Source: Sphingobium sp.
GTDB taxonomy: Bacteria > Pseudomonadota > Alphaproteobacteria > Sphingomonadales > Sphingomonadaceae
NCBI RefSeq assembly: GCF_003248505.1
Contig: NZ_QFOA01000006.1
Coordinates: 1-64,000 of the forward strand
DNA: 64,000 nt
Reading direction: 5' to 3'
The position numbers were made by a program, and so were the translations under genes. Of this stretch, positions 26,904 to 35,117 are shown piece by piece (position 1 is the first letter of the stretch; each line of letters opens with the position of its first letter). Below the pieces are notes generated by a model. That model had not been told where the DNA came from. It searched no databases and saw nothing but the letters and a program-made list of their open reading frames with translations.

Positions 26904-27317
26904 ATGACGGGCATGGGCCGCATGTGGCAGGCTATGCAGACTGGATTTGACGATTTTCTGACGCTGGAGGTCAATGACCTGCATGTCGACGTACTGACCG
27001 GCATCTATTCGGAGGAGACCCATCTCCCTCAGCCGCTACGCATTTCGATCCGTGCGCGATTGCGAATCGCCGATCATTACGAACCGACAACGCCGCTCAA
27101 CCAGTCCAAAAACTATATGGACCTGAAGCACGCCGCGTCCACCGCTCTGCCCGAGGGCGTCCACTTCACGCTGATCGAGGCGGTGGCCGACCATATCGTC
27201 GACACGATCTTCCTGCAGGACGACAAGGTCAGCCATGTCGAGGTGAAGATCGTCAAGCTGGCGCTGTCCGAGCGTGGCGAGGAAATCGGCATCACGCTCG
27301 GACGCGGGCGGAAATAA
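26904..27317 (+). CDS. folB: dihydroneopterin aldolase-like protein
   Basis: A 137-aa tunnelling-fold protein of the FolB family, which makes 6-hydroxymethyl-dihydropterin in folate synthesis. Typical features are DLHVDVLTGIYSEE, the Tyr-Met-Asp motif before KHAASTALPEG, and FTLIEAVADHIVD. The N-terminus could start at any of several close Met codons. The 3' end lies 3 nt from the convergent oxygenase gene. Confidence 0.85.
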   Translation: MTGMGRMWQAMQTGFDDFLTLEVNDLHVDVLTGIYSEETHLPQPLRISIRARLRIADHYEPTTPLNQSKNYMDLKHAASTALPEGVHFTLIEAVADHIVDTIFLQDDKVSHVEVKIVKLALSERGEEIGITLGRGRK

Positions 27318-27320
27318 CGA

Positions 27321-28268
27321 TCAACCCTTTTTGATGAGGCCGATCTCGATCAGCCGCTCTGTCAGATAATCGTGCGCGCTGATCGGCGGGTCGCGGCGCG
27401 GATTGTCGTCGCTCACGCACTGGGGCAGCGCATCGATCATGAAGTCCGGGCGCAGGTGGAGGAAGAACGGCATCGAATAGCGCGAATGTCCGCGCCGCTC
27501 CGGCGGCGGGTTGACGACGCGATGGCTGGTCGACGGGAGCACATGATTGGTGAGCCGCTGGAGCATGTCGCCGACATTGATCGCAAGTGCGCCGGGCGGC
27601 GGCACGACCGGCAACCAGTTGCCATCGCGATCCTTGAGTTCCAGCCCGCCTTCCTCGGCCCCGAGCAACAGGGTGATGAGGTTGATATCCTCATGCGCGC
27701 CTGCCCGGATGCCGGGCGCTTGCGGCGATACGGGCGGATAGTGAAGCAGGCGAAGGATCGAGTTGCCGTTTTCGACCGGACCGTCGAACCAGCGTTCGGG
27801 CAGGTCCAGATAGAGTGCGATCGCGGAAAGCAGTTCCGCGCCCACCCGATCGAATTCGCGATAGAGCCGATCGAAAACCGGCCTGAATTCGGGCATTTCG
27901 GTAGGCCACATGTTCGGCGGCATCGTGTCGGCCAGCGGGTCGCCGGCAGGCAGGTCACGGCCCACATGCCAGAATTCCTTTAGGTCGTTTTCGCTCGCGC
28001 CCTTTGCGATTTCCGTCCCGAAAGCGGTGTAGCCGCGCTGGCCGCCATTGGCCTTCGCATCGTAGCGCCGCTTCACATCCTCAGGTAGCGCGAAGAAACG
28101 CCGCGCCAGCGTCCACCCTTCGTCGATCAGATCCATGTCCATGCCGTGATCCCTGACCATGGCGAAGCCGAAGCGTTGGAAGGATTGGCCGAACGCCTGA
28201 GCGAAATCCGCTTTGGGCAAGTCCGCCATGGACAGGACGGGCACCTGTTCCAGCACCGTTTGCGACAC
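27321..28268 (-). CDS. isopenicillin N synthase-like 2OG-Fe(II) oxygenase
   Basis: A 315-aa non-haem iron dioxygenase. The double-stranded beta-helix shows the iron ligands in AHEDINLITLLLG (HxD) and TSHRVVNPP (distal His, plus the 2OG-binding Arg about ten residues later). The N-terminal DIOX_N part begins near VPVLSMADLPK. The start is a GTG at 28268 preceded by GGAGATAG; a far upstream ATG would cross the divergent EVE gene. Substrate unknown; the family acts on many small metabolites. Confidence 0.92.
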   Translation of the reverse strand: MSQTVLEQVPVLSMADLPKADFAQAFGQSFQRFGFAMVRDHGMDMDLIDEGWTLARRFFALPEDVKRRYDAKANGGQRGYTAFGTEIAKGASENDLKEFWHVGRDLPAGDPLADTMPPNMWPTEMPEFRPVFDRLYREFDRVGAELLSAIALYLDLPERWFDGPVENGNSILRLLHYPPVSPQAPGIRAGAHEDINLITLLLGAEEGGLELKDRDGNWLPVVPPPGALAINVGDMLQRLTNHVLPSTSHRVVNPPPERRGHSRYSMPFFLHLRPDFMIDALPQCVSDDNPRRDPPISAHDYLTERLIEIGLIKKG

Positions 28269-28373
28269 GTTTCTATCTCCAGATTCCAGGGTCGGGCTCG
28301 CCCGCCAAAGATGCGGACGCCCGTGCATGGCCGCATCCTTGATCGCGGCGGGCCGCTGATGCAAGGAGGCAAA

Positions 28374-28781
28374 ATGAACTACTGGCTCATGAAATCCGAA
28401 CCCGATGTCTTTTCCTACGACGATCTGGTCGAAAAAGGGAAAGCCGAATGGGACGGCGTGCGCAACCATGCCGCCCAGGGACATATGAAGGCGATGCGGA
28501 AGGGGGATCTTGCCTTCTTCTACCATAGCAATATCGGGGTCGAGGCCGTGGGCATCATGACCATCGTCGAGGAGGCGGCCCCTGACAGCACCGACGACAC
28601 CGGGAAGTGGATCGCGGTCCATGTCGCGCCCAAGGAGAAGCTGGCAAAGCCGGTCACGCTCAAGGCGATGAAGGCCGATTCGGCGTTGGCCGACATGGTC
28701 ATGTTGCGCCAATCCCGGCTATCGGTATCGCCCCTTACCAAAGCGCAGTTCGAGCATATTGTAGGTCTGTCAAAGGCTTAG
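28374..28781 (+). CDS. EVE domain protein (PUA-like)
   Basis: A 135-aa single-domain EVE protein; the domain binds modified bases in nucleic acids. YWLMKSEPDVFSYDDLVEKG, WDGVRNHAAQGHMKAMRKGD and FFYHSN are characteristic, as is the RLSVSPLTKAQF end. A perfect AAGGAGG site precedes the ATG. It stands alone here, not in a defence cluster. Confidence 0.95.
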   Translation: MNYWLMKSEPDVFSYDDLVEKGKAEWDGVRNHAAQGHMKAMRKGDLAFFYHSNIGVEAVGIMTIVEEAAPDSTDDTGKWIAVHVAPKEKLAKPVTLKAMKADSALADMVMLRQSRLSVSPLTKAQFEHIVGLSKA

Positions 28782-28924
28782 TCTTCGGTTTTCGAGCGGT
28801 TGCGCGCGATGCAACCGGCGCGACGCTGTTTGCGATTGTGGCCTTCGGGCAACGACCTAAACCGGGTGGCAAGAGAACAAGAAGATTCAGAGGTGTTTGA
28901 TCGGCATTCACAAGGAGAAAACCC

Positions 28925-29206
28925 ATGCGAATGCTGTCCAAGTTCATGATCGCGACCGTTGCCGTCGCTGCTTCCACCACCGCCGTCCGTGCCGAAGATG
29001 CGCCCAAGCAGCGCTTCACGCACGAGGGTTACACCTATGTTTATCAGGTGAAGGATACGAAGACCGGTCGCGTGATTTCGGGCCGTCGCTATCCTGACGC
29101 CGTGGCGTTCAATCTCGCCGTCAAGGGCGACAAGGTATCGGGTGTTTCGGGCGGCCAGCAGGTGCGTTTCGATGTCGAGGATGCGCGCGGCGCGGCTTCG
29201 AACTGA
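28925..29206 (+). CDS. small exported protein, function unknown
   Basis: A 93-aa protein with a signal peptide (MRMLSKFMIATVAVAAST ending at Val-Arg-Ala) and a compact beta-rich mature domain (HEGYTYVYQVKDTKTGRVIS). It follows an AAGGAG site and ends just before a strong terminator. No named family recognised; the type is common in sphingomonad envelopes. Confidence 0.78.
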   Translation: MRMLSKFMIATVAVAASTTAVRAEDAPKQRFTHEGYTYVYQVKDTKTGRVISGRRYPDAVAFNLAVKGDKVSGVSGGQQVRFDVEDARGAASN

Positions 29207-29226
29207 CGCTCGTTTTGTTGAATGGA

Positions 29227-29264
29227 AAAGGGGGCGGAGCCATACGGTTCCGCCCCCTTTCTTA
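29227..29264. terminator. bidirectional intrinsic terminator
   Basis: Arms AAAGGGGGCGGAGC and GTTCCGCCCCCTTT around a 6-nt loop, with T-rich flanks on both strands. It separates the rightward exported-protein gene from the leftward glycine-zipper gene and can serve both. Confidence 0.92.
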
Positions 29265-29275
29265 TGACTTCGCCA

Positions 29276-29578
29276 TCAGCGGCAGCGGCGCTTGCTGTCG
29301 ATGGACTTGCCCAGAAGAGCGCCGCCCGCTGCGCCCAGCACAGTGCCGGTGGTGCGGTCGCCCCTGGAGTCGATCGCGCGTCCGACAAGAGCGCCGCCGA
29401 CGCCGCCCACGATCAGGCCGGTTGTGCCGTTCGATTTGCGGCAATATTGACGACCGTCGCGGCCGCGCCATTCCTTGTAGCGATAATCGCGGCGGGCCTG
29501 CGCTCCATCGGTGGGGACCACCATCGAAACGGGAACGGCCAGCGAAACGGCGGCCAGTGCCATAAGGGTTTTACGCAT
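29276..29578 (-). CDS. glycine-zipper 2TM domain protein
   Basis: A 100-aa exported protein: signal peptide RKTLMALAAVSLAVPVSM, a short YRYKEWRGRDGRQYCRKSNG segment, then a glycine zipper (TGLIVGGVGGALVGRAIDSR and GTVLGAAGGALLGKSIDS). The RcnB/SlyB-like envelope family is implied. A GGAGGAGAT site lies before the ATG at 29578. It is the last recognised chromosomal gene before the prophage. Confidence 0.85.
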   Translation of the reverse strand: MRKTLMALAAVSLAVPVSMVVPTDGAQARRDYRYKEWRGRDGRQYCRKSNGTTGLIVGGVGGALVGRAIDSRGDRTTGTVLGAAGGALLGKSIDSKRRCR

Positions 29579-29723
29579 AATATCTCCTCCATCAGCGCAA
29601 TTGTCGTTTGAACCCCCCAAACTTGACCGAGGTTGCATGAACCTGCGGCAACGAGCCGACAAACCGAAATATAGGCAGGAGGCGTTCGGGTTGGGAGCGC
29701 GGCGAGCAGGGCACGCCGATGAC

Positions 29724-29742
29724 TTATCCACAACTATCCACA
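29724..29742 (+). promoter_or_regulatory. DnaA-box-like pair
   Basis: TTATCCACA at 29724-29732 is a perfect DnaA box; CTATCCACA at 29734-29742 differs from consensus at the first base. They are direct repeats about one helical turn apart. No origin genes are nearby, so function is uncertain. Confidence 0.4.
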
Positions 29743-29817
29743 ACTTTGTCGAAGCGTTCTCCCGCCGGGCGTGTCTTTTCGCTTTGCACGACTCACGGCG
29801 GGTGACAGCATCGCTCT

Positions 29818-29889
29818 ATCGGAACGGGGACGGACCAGTCCAGCCCAGGGCAAGAAACTGAGAAATCAGGTTTTTCCCAGCGTTCCGAT
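29818..29889. repeat. long inverted repeat with internal GAAA-capped hairpin
   Basis: Outer arms ATCGGAACG (29818-29826) and CGTTCCGAT (29881-29889) enclose an inner hairpin AAACTGA-GAAA-TCAGGTTT with one bulged G. The nested structure could fold as an RNA domain, but no known RNA family was recognised. Confidence 0.5.
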
Positions 29890-30134
29890 CGTCGGAGCCG
29901 GGACGTTTTTCAGACGCATCAGAGCGAAGACGGGTCGTTGAAGACCGATGCCGGGTACGCGCGAAAGTGAACGTCGGGCAACGGAGGGATAGGACCGGCG
30001 AAGGGTAAGAAGCCCATACTTCGAACCCTGAGCGAAGCCCTGACCGCGCCCCTCCATGAGGCAAAGGAATGGGATACGCCGAGCCGATGATCGCATTCCT
30101 TCACAGGAACGCGGATCGCTAGACTGGGCGGAAG

Positions 30135-30170
30135 TGGGGACCGGCAGCGATGCCGGCCCCCATTTTGTTT
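30135..30170 (+). terminator. intrinsic terminator, rightward
   Basis: TGGGGACCGGCA pairs with TGCCGGCCCCCA around a GCGA loop with one bulge, followed by TTTTGTTT. No gene directly upstream is recognised on this strand, which hints at an unannotated transcript in the preceding 300 nt. Confidence 0.75.
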
Positions 30171-30174
30171 CGGG

Positions 30175-30230
30175 GGCTGACCGGTCGTGCCGCGCAAGGA
30201 ACTTTTCGACATGGTGCCGGCTGACCGGCA
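30175..30230. other. candidate left attachment region
   Basis: Between the terminator hairpin and the recombinase stop, GGCTGACCGG occurs twice as a direct repeat (30175-30184 and 30219-30228). Small palindromes (GACCGGTC; GCCGG-CTGA-CCGGC) overlap the two copies. Serine-recombinase sites are about 50 bp and often flank the recombinase gene, so the position fits, but no partner site is in the window. Confidence 0.35.
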
Positions 30231-30236
30231 TTGCCA

Positions 30237-31811
30237 TTAAAGCCCCTCGTATTGCTGTCTTGCTAGGTTGATAATCTCGGCCATGCGGCCTTTCACTTCG
30301 ACATCCACGCCTCGTCCTGCCGCTTTGGGAGTCAGGACGATCACGTCGATCAGGGCGCGGATCGCGGCAGCGGCTTTCTCGCGCGCCGGGCCGTCAGTCG
30401 CCAGGGCGGCGTCCAATTCAGCCACGAACGCGCGGTAGCGCTCGCCAAGATCCACAGGAGCTTGGATAGGGGTTTCAGCGACCAGGCTGGCCAGTTGGGC
30501 TTCAGCGTCGGCCAATTCTGCCTTTGCGGTGCGAAGCCGGTCGCGGATCTCGGGAAATTCGTTGCCGCCATCGGCGACCGCGTCGATCAGTCGGCGAACG
30601 CGCGCGCGCATGTCTTCCATCTTGCGCTCAAGCGGCGCCCGCATTGTCGCTGCTTCGGCCAGTCGACGCTTCAGGCTCGCATTGTACCGATCGAGGAAGA
30701 GGGCCGTTGCGTCCGTATCGAGCAGGATTGCCTGCAGCTGGCCGAGGACGCGACGTTCATATTCCAGCGCGGAAATAGACCGGCTGTTGGAACAGCCGCC
30801 ACGCGTCTTCCAGTCGGAGCAGCCCCATTTGTCTTTCGAGTAGACAATCCAGTTCGCGCCGCACACGCCGCATCGGCCGAGGCCGGACAGCAGGCGCTTG
30901 GGTCTGCGCTGCTTGGAGGCGATCACGCCGTCGAACTGGGCGAAGCGGTGCTGCACGTCTTCCCACTGCTCGTCGGAGACGATCCGCAGATGAGGGACGT
31001 CGATAGAGCGCCATTTCGCCAGCGGATTGGAGCGGATCAGACGCCGGCGGGTCTTGTGATGGTAGACCTTGTGGGTCCGCTCGTAGACCATCACCCCGCG
31101 ATAAAGATTGTTGCGCAGGATCCCGTTGGCACGCACCCGGTCGCCGTTGATCGTGCTGACCCGCCACTTGCCGCCCGAGGGCGACGGCACGCCCTCACCA
31201 TTCAACCGCTTCACGATCGCATAAGCTGACATGCCCGCGACGATCTCGTCGAAGATACGACGCACAATCGCCGCCTCTTCCTCGTTCACCTCCAGCATGC
31301 CGCGTATGACTTCGCCGTCCGGGCCGATCGGCTTGATCACGCGATACCCGTAGGCCCGGCCGCCGGTGTTGAAGCCCCGGCTGTGCTGCCCGCGCTGGCC
31401 GCGCCTAATGCGGTCAGCCAGATCCTTGAGGAATCGGGCGTCCATGAGCCCTTTGATCGTGCCTACAATCTCGTCGACATGCCCGTCCGCCAGCGTGAAC
31501 AGGCGCGCGCCATGGAATTCCAGATGCTCGCGGACGGCGTGCGCGTCGCCGGGGTGGCGCGCGATGCGGTCGGTCGCCTCGGCCAGTACCTGATCGATGT
31601 CGCCGCGCTCGATGCGGCCCAGCATGGCATTGAGGCCGGGACGCTGCATTTCTTCGATGCCGGCGCGACCGCTGATCTCGTCATCGAAATAGGTGTCGAC
31701 GATCGCCCAGCCTTCGCGATCGGCGCGTTCACGAAGCGACGAAAGCTGATCAGCTGTGGATCGCGGGTTCTGCAGGTCGCTGGAATATCGGGCGTAGATG
31801 ATCGTGCGCAT
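30237..31811 (-). CDS. large serine recombinase (phage integrase)
   Basis: A 524-aa site-specific recombinase that should integrate and excise the prophage. The N-terminal resolvase domain begins RTIIYARYSSDLQNP; Ser10 is the likely nucleophile. The recombinase domain (about residues 160-290) has IVRRIFDEIVAGMSAYAIVK. A zinc ribbon (CGVCGANW...CSDW...GGCSN, about residues 314-345) and a long coiled coil (about 375-450) follow. It is last in the leftward operon; a recombination directionality factor was not found. The preceding 55-aa gene overlaps its start by 62 nt. Confidence 0.96.
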   Translation of the reverse strand: MRTIIYARYSSDLQNPRSTADQLSSLRERADREGWAIVDTYFDDEISGRAGIEEMQRPGLNAMLGRIERGDIDQVLAEATDRIARHPGDAHAVREHLEFHGARLFTLADGHVDEIVGTIKGLMDARFLKDLADRIRRGQRGQHSRGFNTGGRAYGYRVIKPIGPDGEVIRGMLEVNEEEAAIVRRIFDEIVAGMSAYAIVKRLNGEGVPSPSGGKWRVSTINGDRVRANGILRNNLYRGVMVYERTHKVYHHKTRRRLIRSNPLAKWRSIDVPHLRIVSDEQWEDVQHRFAQFDGVIASKQRRPKRLLSGLGRCGVCGANWIVYSKDKWGCSDWKTRGGCSNSRSISALEYERRVLGQLQAILLDTDATALFLDRYNASLKRRLAEAATMRAPLERKMEDMRARVRRLIDAVADGGNEFPEIRDRLRTAKAELADAEAQLASLVAETPIQAPVDLGERYRAFVAELDAALATDGPAREKAAAAIRALIDVIVLTPKAAGRGVDVEVKGRMAEIINLARQQYEGL

Positions 31812-31917
31812 GGGTCAGGCCCGTCCGCGCAGCGCGAAGATCGCGTTCTGCCATGAGATCGGCAAGCGCTTCCACAACCCGCGCGAGCGCGGGATCAATC
31901 CGTTGGTGCTGTCCCAT
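31750..31917 (-). CDS. 55-aa phage protein overlapping the recombinase start
   Basis: A small protein starting MGQHQRIDPALARVVEALAD with a helical, charged body. The ATG at 31917 follows a strong AAGGAAGGAG ribosome site. Its 3' third overlaps the recombinase start in another frame, which may couple their translation. Short proteins of this style occur beside serine recombinases of sphingomonad elements; the role is unknown, with excision control a possibility only. Confidence 0.6.
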   Translation of the reverse strand: MGQHQRIDPALARVVEALADLMAERDLRAARTGLTHAHDHLRPIFQRPAEPAIHS

Positions 31918-31933
31918 TGGTGGGCTCCTTCCT

Positions 31934-32197
31934 TCAAAGTCGGCGCGCTCCCGCCGATCGTGCATTTCGCCGGGCGCGAAAGGCGGTGCTGTGCTCCGGG
32001 CAAAGATGCTTCTCCGGGGCTGGCGTCGTGGCGCAGTTCACGCAGATCGGCGCGTCGCAGGTGCCGCTGCGGCGTGTGCTGACCTTCCAGTCGCAGAGGA
32101 ATGGCGCGCGGCCGCCGCAGGCACAGCGCTTTGCCCTGCCTGACGAGCAGACGATGGCGTTGCCGCCGCCCGCGAGAGGCAGAACCTCACATGGCAT
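31934..32197 (-). CDS. cysteine-rich zinc-binding phage protein
   Basis: An 87-aa protein with many Cys/His pairs: the start CEVLPLAGGGNAIVCSSGR, then KRCACGGRAPFLCDWKV, GTCDAPICVNCAT and HLCPEHSTAF. This pattern implies two zinc sites and is a widespread prophage family of unknown role. The ATG at 32197 has a GAGG site upstream and overlaps the preceding gene by 11 nt. Confidence 0.75.
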   Translation of the reverse strand: MPCEVLPLAGGGNAIVCSSGRAKRCACGGRAPFLCDWKVSTRRSGTCDAPICVNCATTPAPEKHLCPEHSTAFRARRNARSAGARRL

Positions 32198-32429
32198 GGT
32201 GCGGCCTCGATGCCGGTTGCCGCTGGTGGCGGCAGCCGACGTCGCCGCGCACCCCGCATTTGAAGCAGGGGTCACGGTGGATCGTGAGCGGACCCGCCTC
32301 CGGCTGGGGCACGGTCTCACCGCGTCTGCTTGGCACCGGCGTGTCGATACCCTGGCGGCGTGCGATGGCGCGTCGTTGGCCGTTGGCAAGCGCCTCCAAC
32401 CCAGTGTCCCGTTGCAAGCCCCCGCTCAT
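32187..32429 (-). CDS. small phage protein, unknown
   Basis: An 80-aa basic protein starting MSGGLQRDTGLEALANGQRR, with a single CFKCGVRGDVGCRHQR Cys cluster near the end. Its ATG overlaps the stop of the upstream gene (ATGA) and its end overlaps the zinc-protein gene by 11 nt, which supports it as a coupled gene. No known family. Confidence 0.55.
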   Translation of the reverse strand: MSGGLQRDTGLEALANGQRRAIARRQGIDTPVPSRRGETVPQPEAGPLTIHRDPCFKCGVRGDVGCRHQRQPASRPHHAM

Positions 32430-32746
32430 GCCGGTTGCCTCCGGCGCAGGTGCTGCAACTGGTCCACCCAATCGGCGTCTTCGGCACCCTTCGTATCGGG
32501 TTCGACCTTGCGGAAGTTGACGGCGAGCCAATGGCGGGTTTCGGGCTTTCCCTCGAAATGCAGGAAAAGCCCGTCGCAGCACACATGATGGACCCGCAGT
32601 AGATCATGCTCTTTCGGGTCCCATTCGTCGCGCATCGTTCCCTTGGTCGTCACGCAGATCGCGAGATCGCCCGATTTCCAATCCTCCGGGGAGCGGGGGA
32701 GACCGGCTAGAATGACGGCGCGGATGATGTCGAACAGAGAGCTCAT
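32426..32746 (-). CDS. small phage protein (FRK-motif prophage family)
   Basis: A 106-aa protein: SLFDIIRAVILAGLPRSP, DWKSGDLAICVTTKGTMRDE and LAVNFRKVEPDTKGAE. Prophage proteins with a GDLA-C-V start and an FRK-x-x-P end are common in sphingomonads; the fold looks like a small beta barrel and the role is unknown. Start and stop both overlap neighbours by 4 nt. Confidence 0.72.
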   Translation of the reverse strand: MSSLFDIIRAVILAGLPRSPEDWKSGDLAICVTTKGTMRDEWDPKEHDLLRVHHVCCDGLFLHFEGKPETRHWLAVNFRKVEPDTKGAEDADWVDQLQHLRRRQPA

Positions 32747-34866
32747 TCCGCCGCCTCCCGAAATTCGGCCGCAGGAAGTGGCGGGCGGGGCGCAAATTGC
32801 ATCAAGGGATGGACCCACCTCTTCGCCCTGCGCAGGGCGCGGGTGACGGGGGCGATGAGTTCGCCAGCCTTCAGCTTGTCCCAGCTGGCAAACGCCATCT
32901 TGTCGACATGCGGCTTGGCCAACGCGAGGCGATGGGAGCGCGGGAAAAGGTCGACGATTTCCTCGGTCGGTTCCACGTAGGTCGCGATTTCACGATCGCT
33001 GAAGCCGGTGCCGTCAGCGAGGACATCGTGCAGCGGCACCTGGTAACCAGGCGCATTCAGGCTCCGCTCAAGCATCAAGCCTGCCAGCAGCGCCGCCGCC
33101 TTGTTCTTCCAGATCGACGTTTCGTCGTGAAATGCCTGAAAGGCTGCGGGCAAATCGTCGAGAGCCATGGATGAATGCTCGCGCATCTGCGCGATCTCTC
33201 GGCTCCAGCGCATCCCGGCGATGGCTCGCTTCACATGGGGGCCTACAGCTTCGCTGACGCTGACGTTCGTTTCATAGCCGCCAGCCAAACGGCGCGCGCC
33301 CAGTGCGTAACCGCTCTCACCTTTCAGGTCGGCCCGCAGGAGGGACCAGACAGCATAGTCGCTGCCATGCGTACCCTGACCGGCGGCGTCATCGAGGAGC
33401 GCGCAGCGGAGCGCCTCCCGACGGAGCGCGCGCATGATCTGCACACCGTCGGCCGTGAGCCCATATTCATCCTTGATGGCCGCATCGGCAGTTTGCCTTG
33501 CTCCGTATCCGTAGCTCTGATCGATGGCCTGACCGCCAGTTGGCGGTTTCGGCATCAGGCTCCGCCCCGGTTCGGGCACTTCAGGTTTCGGGATAGGACC
33601 TAGAGACGCGGGTCTTGCAGCGACCGGCGGCTTTTCCGCCGCCCGCTTCGCCTTGCGCGATGCCCACCAGAACCGCACGTCCAGTTCGCCGTCCTGCTCG
33701 ATTTCCAGCGTCGCGAAGATATCGCCATCGGGCAGCGCGAGCGATCGGCGCGCATCGATGGCGGCCAGTTCCAACTCCAACGGGTTGTAGTCGACGTCGA
33801 TCGCCGCGATCGCCGCATCCTTCGCGGCACGATCCAGGGCCTCGTCGGCGAGAATGATGGTGGCGCGCTTTTCGAGCTCCGCCATTTCGTTCTGGACGTA
33901 TGCCGACCGTTCGGCGTCAGCGGGATCTACGTCAGCGGCCTCGACCGCGATCTCAAGATCGCGCGCGACGCCGCCATAATTGCCGTCGCGGGGCGGATTG
34001 GATTCGAAGCGAAGGTCGCGATGGGCGGCATGGTTCTTCAGCTGCTGCCGCAGAAGCGTGCGGGTTTGCTCCAGCTTCGCCTCGACCAACTTCATCAGCA
34101 GGCCTTCGTCGCATACGCGGCCGCGCTCCTCCGATTGGTCTGCGAACAGGTCGAGCTCATATCGGCCGCCTGCGTCCGTGTAGGTTTTCTCGCCCACGAA
34201 GTGCAGCAGCTTGGTCTGTTCGCTGTCCCCGACTTTCAGCAGCCTGCGGATGATGGCCGGAGCATGTTGCTGATCGCGATCGCCGCGCTGCATGAAGGCG
34301 GCGAACGCGTGCAGCTGCATGTCCTGGTCGTCCGTCGCGCCGAACGCCATCGCGTGGCGTGTGCCGATCTCGCCCGCCTCCAGCGCGGCGAAGATGGGCT
34401 TTGCGAGATTGCCCAAACGATTCCACTGGCGAATGACTTCGACCGTCTGCCCGTTGGTGTCGGCAATTTCCTGAAAAGAGCGACCCTTGCGATGGGCGGC
34501 GGCGACGGCGGCATATTTCTCGTAATCGCGCAGATCGCGGCGGACGATGTTCTCGGCGAGGCTGAGCTCGCGCAATTCGCCTTCGTCGCTGATGTCGCGG
34601 ACGATGACGTCGATCGGATGGCTCACAGGCAGTTTTCCCTGCGTGATGAGCAGGCTGAAGGCACGGTAGCGGCGTCCGCCCGCGAGCGCGCCGTAGGTTT
34701 TCTTCCTGCCGCTTTTCGCGGGCATGGGGTGAACCACCAGCGGATAAAGCTGGCCCCGCGTCAGGAGCGATTCCGCCATGCCGGCGATGGAATTCGCATC
34801 GGCCTCGTTCGTGCGGACATTGTAAGGCGAAACACATAGCTCGCCGATCGTCATCGTCTTAAACAT
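32743..34866 (-). CDS. ParB/Spo0J-like DNA-binding protein
   Basis: A 707-aa protein with an N-terminal ParB nuclease-like/CTPase domain (SPYNVRTNEADANSI, then GALAGGRRYRAF and LSLAENIVRRDLRDYEKY) and an HTH (RSFQEIADTNGQTVEVIRQW, about residues 125-150). The long C-terminal part is not assignable. No ParA partner is present, so plasmid-like partition or a regulatory/anti-restriction role is open. The ATG at 34866 has an AGGAG site; the frame stays open upstream to an ATG at 35115 next to another good site. Confidence 0.85.
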   Translation of the reverse strand: MFKTMTIGELCVSPYNVRTNEADANSIAGMAESLLTRGQLYPLVVHPMPAKSGRKKTYGALAGGRRYRAFSLLITQGKLPVSHPIDVIVRDISDEGELRELSLAENIVRRDLRDYEKYAAVAAAHRKGRSFQEIADTNGQTVEVIRQWNRLGNLAKPIFAALEAGEIGTRHAMAFGATDDQDMQLHAFAAFMQRGDRDQQHAPAIIRRLLKVGDSEQTKLLHFVGEKTYTDAGGRYELDLFADQSEERGRVCDEGLLMKLVEAKLEQTRTLLRQQLKNHAAHRDLRFESNPPRDGNYGGVARDLEIAVEAADVDPADAERSAYVQNEMAELEKRATIILADEALDRAAKDAAIAAIDVDYNPLELELAAIDARRSLALPDGDIFATLEIEQDGELDVRFWWASRKAKRAAEKPPVAARPASLGPIPKPEVPEPGRSLMPKPPTGGQAIDQSYGYGARQTADAAIKDEYGLTADGVQIMRALRREALRCALLDDAAGQGTHGSDYAVWSLLRADLKGESGYALGARRLAGGYETNVSVSEAVGPHVKRAIAGMRWSREIAQMREHSSMALDDLPAAFQAFHDETSIWKNKAAALLAGLMLERSLNAPGYQVPLHDVLADGTGFSDREIATYVEPTEEIVDLFPRSHRLALAKPHVDKMAFASWDKLKAGELIAPVTRALRRAKRWVHPLMQFAPRPPLPAAEFREAAE

Positions 34867-34919
34867 GGGACTTCTCCTGAGTTGATTCTCCTTGGTGGGG
34901 AGGTTTCGAAGGGAGGGTT

Positions 34920-34955
34920 CCCCGCGCCGGGACAGGGCACACGCCCGGCGCGGGG
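34920..34955. repeat. perfect 12-bp GC-rich inverted repeat upstream of parB-like gene
   Basis: CCCCGCGCCGGG (34920-34931) and CCCGGCGCGGGG (34944-34955) flank a 12-nt spacer, 54 nt before the parB-like start. It could be an operator or parS-like site, or an mRNA hairpin. No T-run follows on the minus strand. Confidence 0.6.
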
Positions 34956-35117
34956 TCGCATCGCCTGCCGTCGACTTCGGGGGGAGGGCAGGCGAGCGAT
35001 CAGGGCGGGCCGCGATCAGCGCCAGCTGACGGCCCTCGTTCGGAAATTCGGCGTCGAGCGCGCGGCATTCGGCGCAGACGCAGACAGCGGGCGCGATCGT
35101 TCGGGCCCTCGGCATGG

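Larger units (their letters stand above)
29579..30174. other. non-coding stretch between chromosome and prophage
   Basis: About 600 nt without a credible gene. Reading frames here have no family features and poor codon pattern. It contains DnaA-box-like sites, a long inverted repeat and a terminator-like hairpin, listed separately. The stretch could hold a small RNA or be the left junction zone. Confidence 0.6.

Noticed and set aside
29866..30237. Leftward 123-codon reading frame in the gap before the prophage
   Set aside because: No family features, no good ribosome site, and it crosses the terminator-like hairpin; treated as non-coding.
31815..32003. Leftward 62-codon frame just upstream of the recombinase
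   Set aside because: The overlapping 55-aa frame at 31750-31917 has a much better ribosome site and amino-acid pattern.
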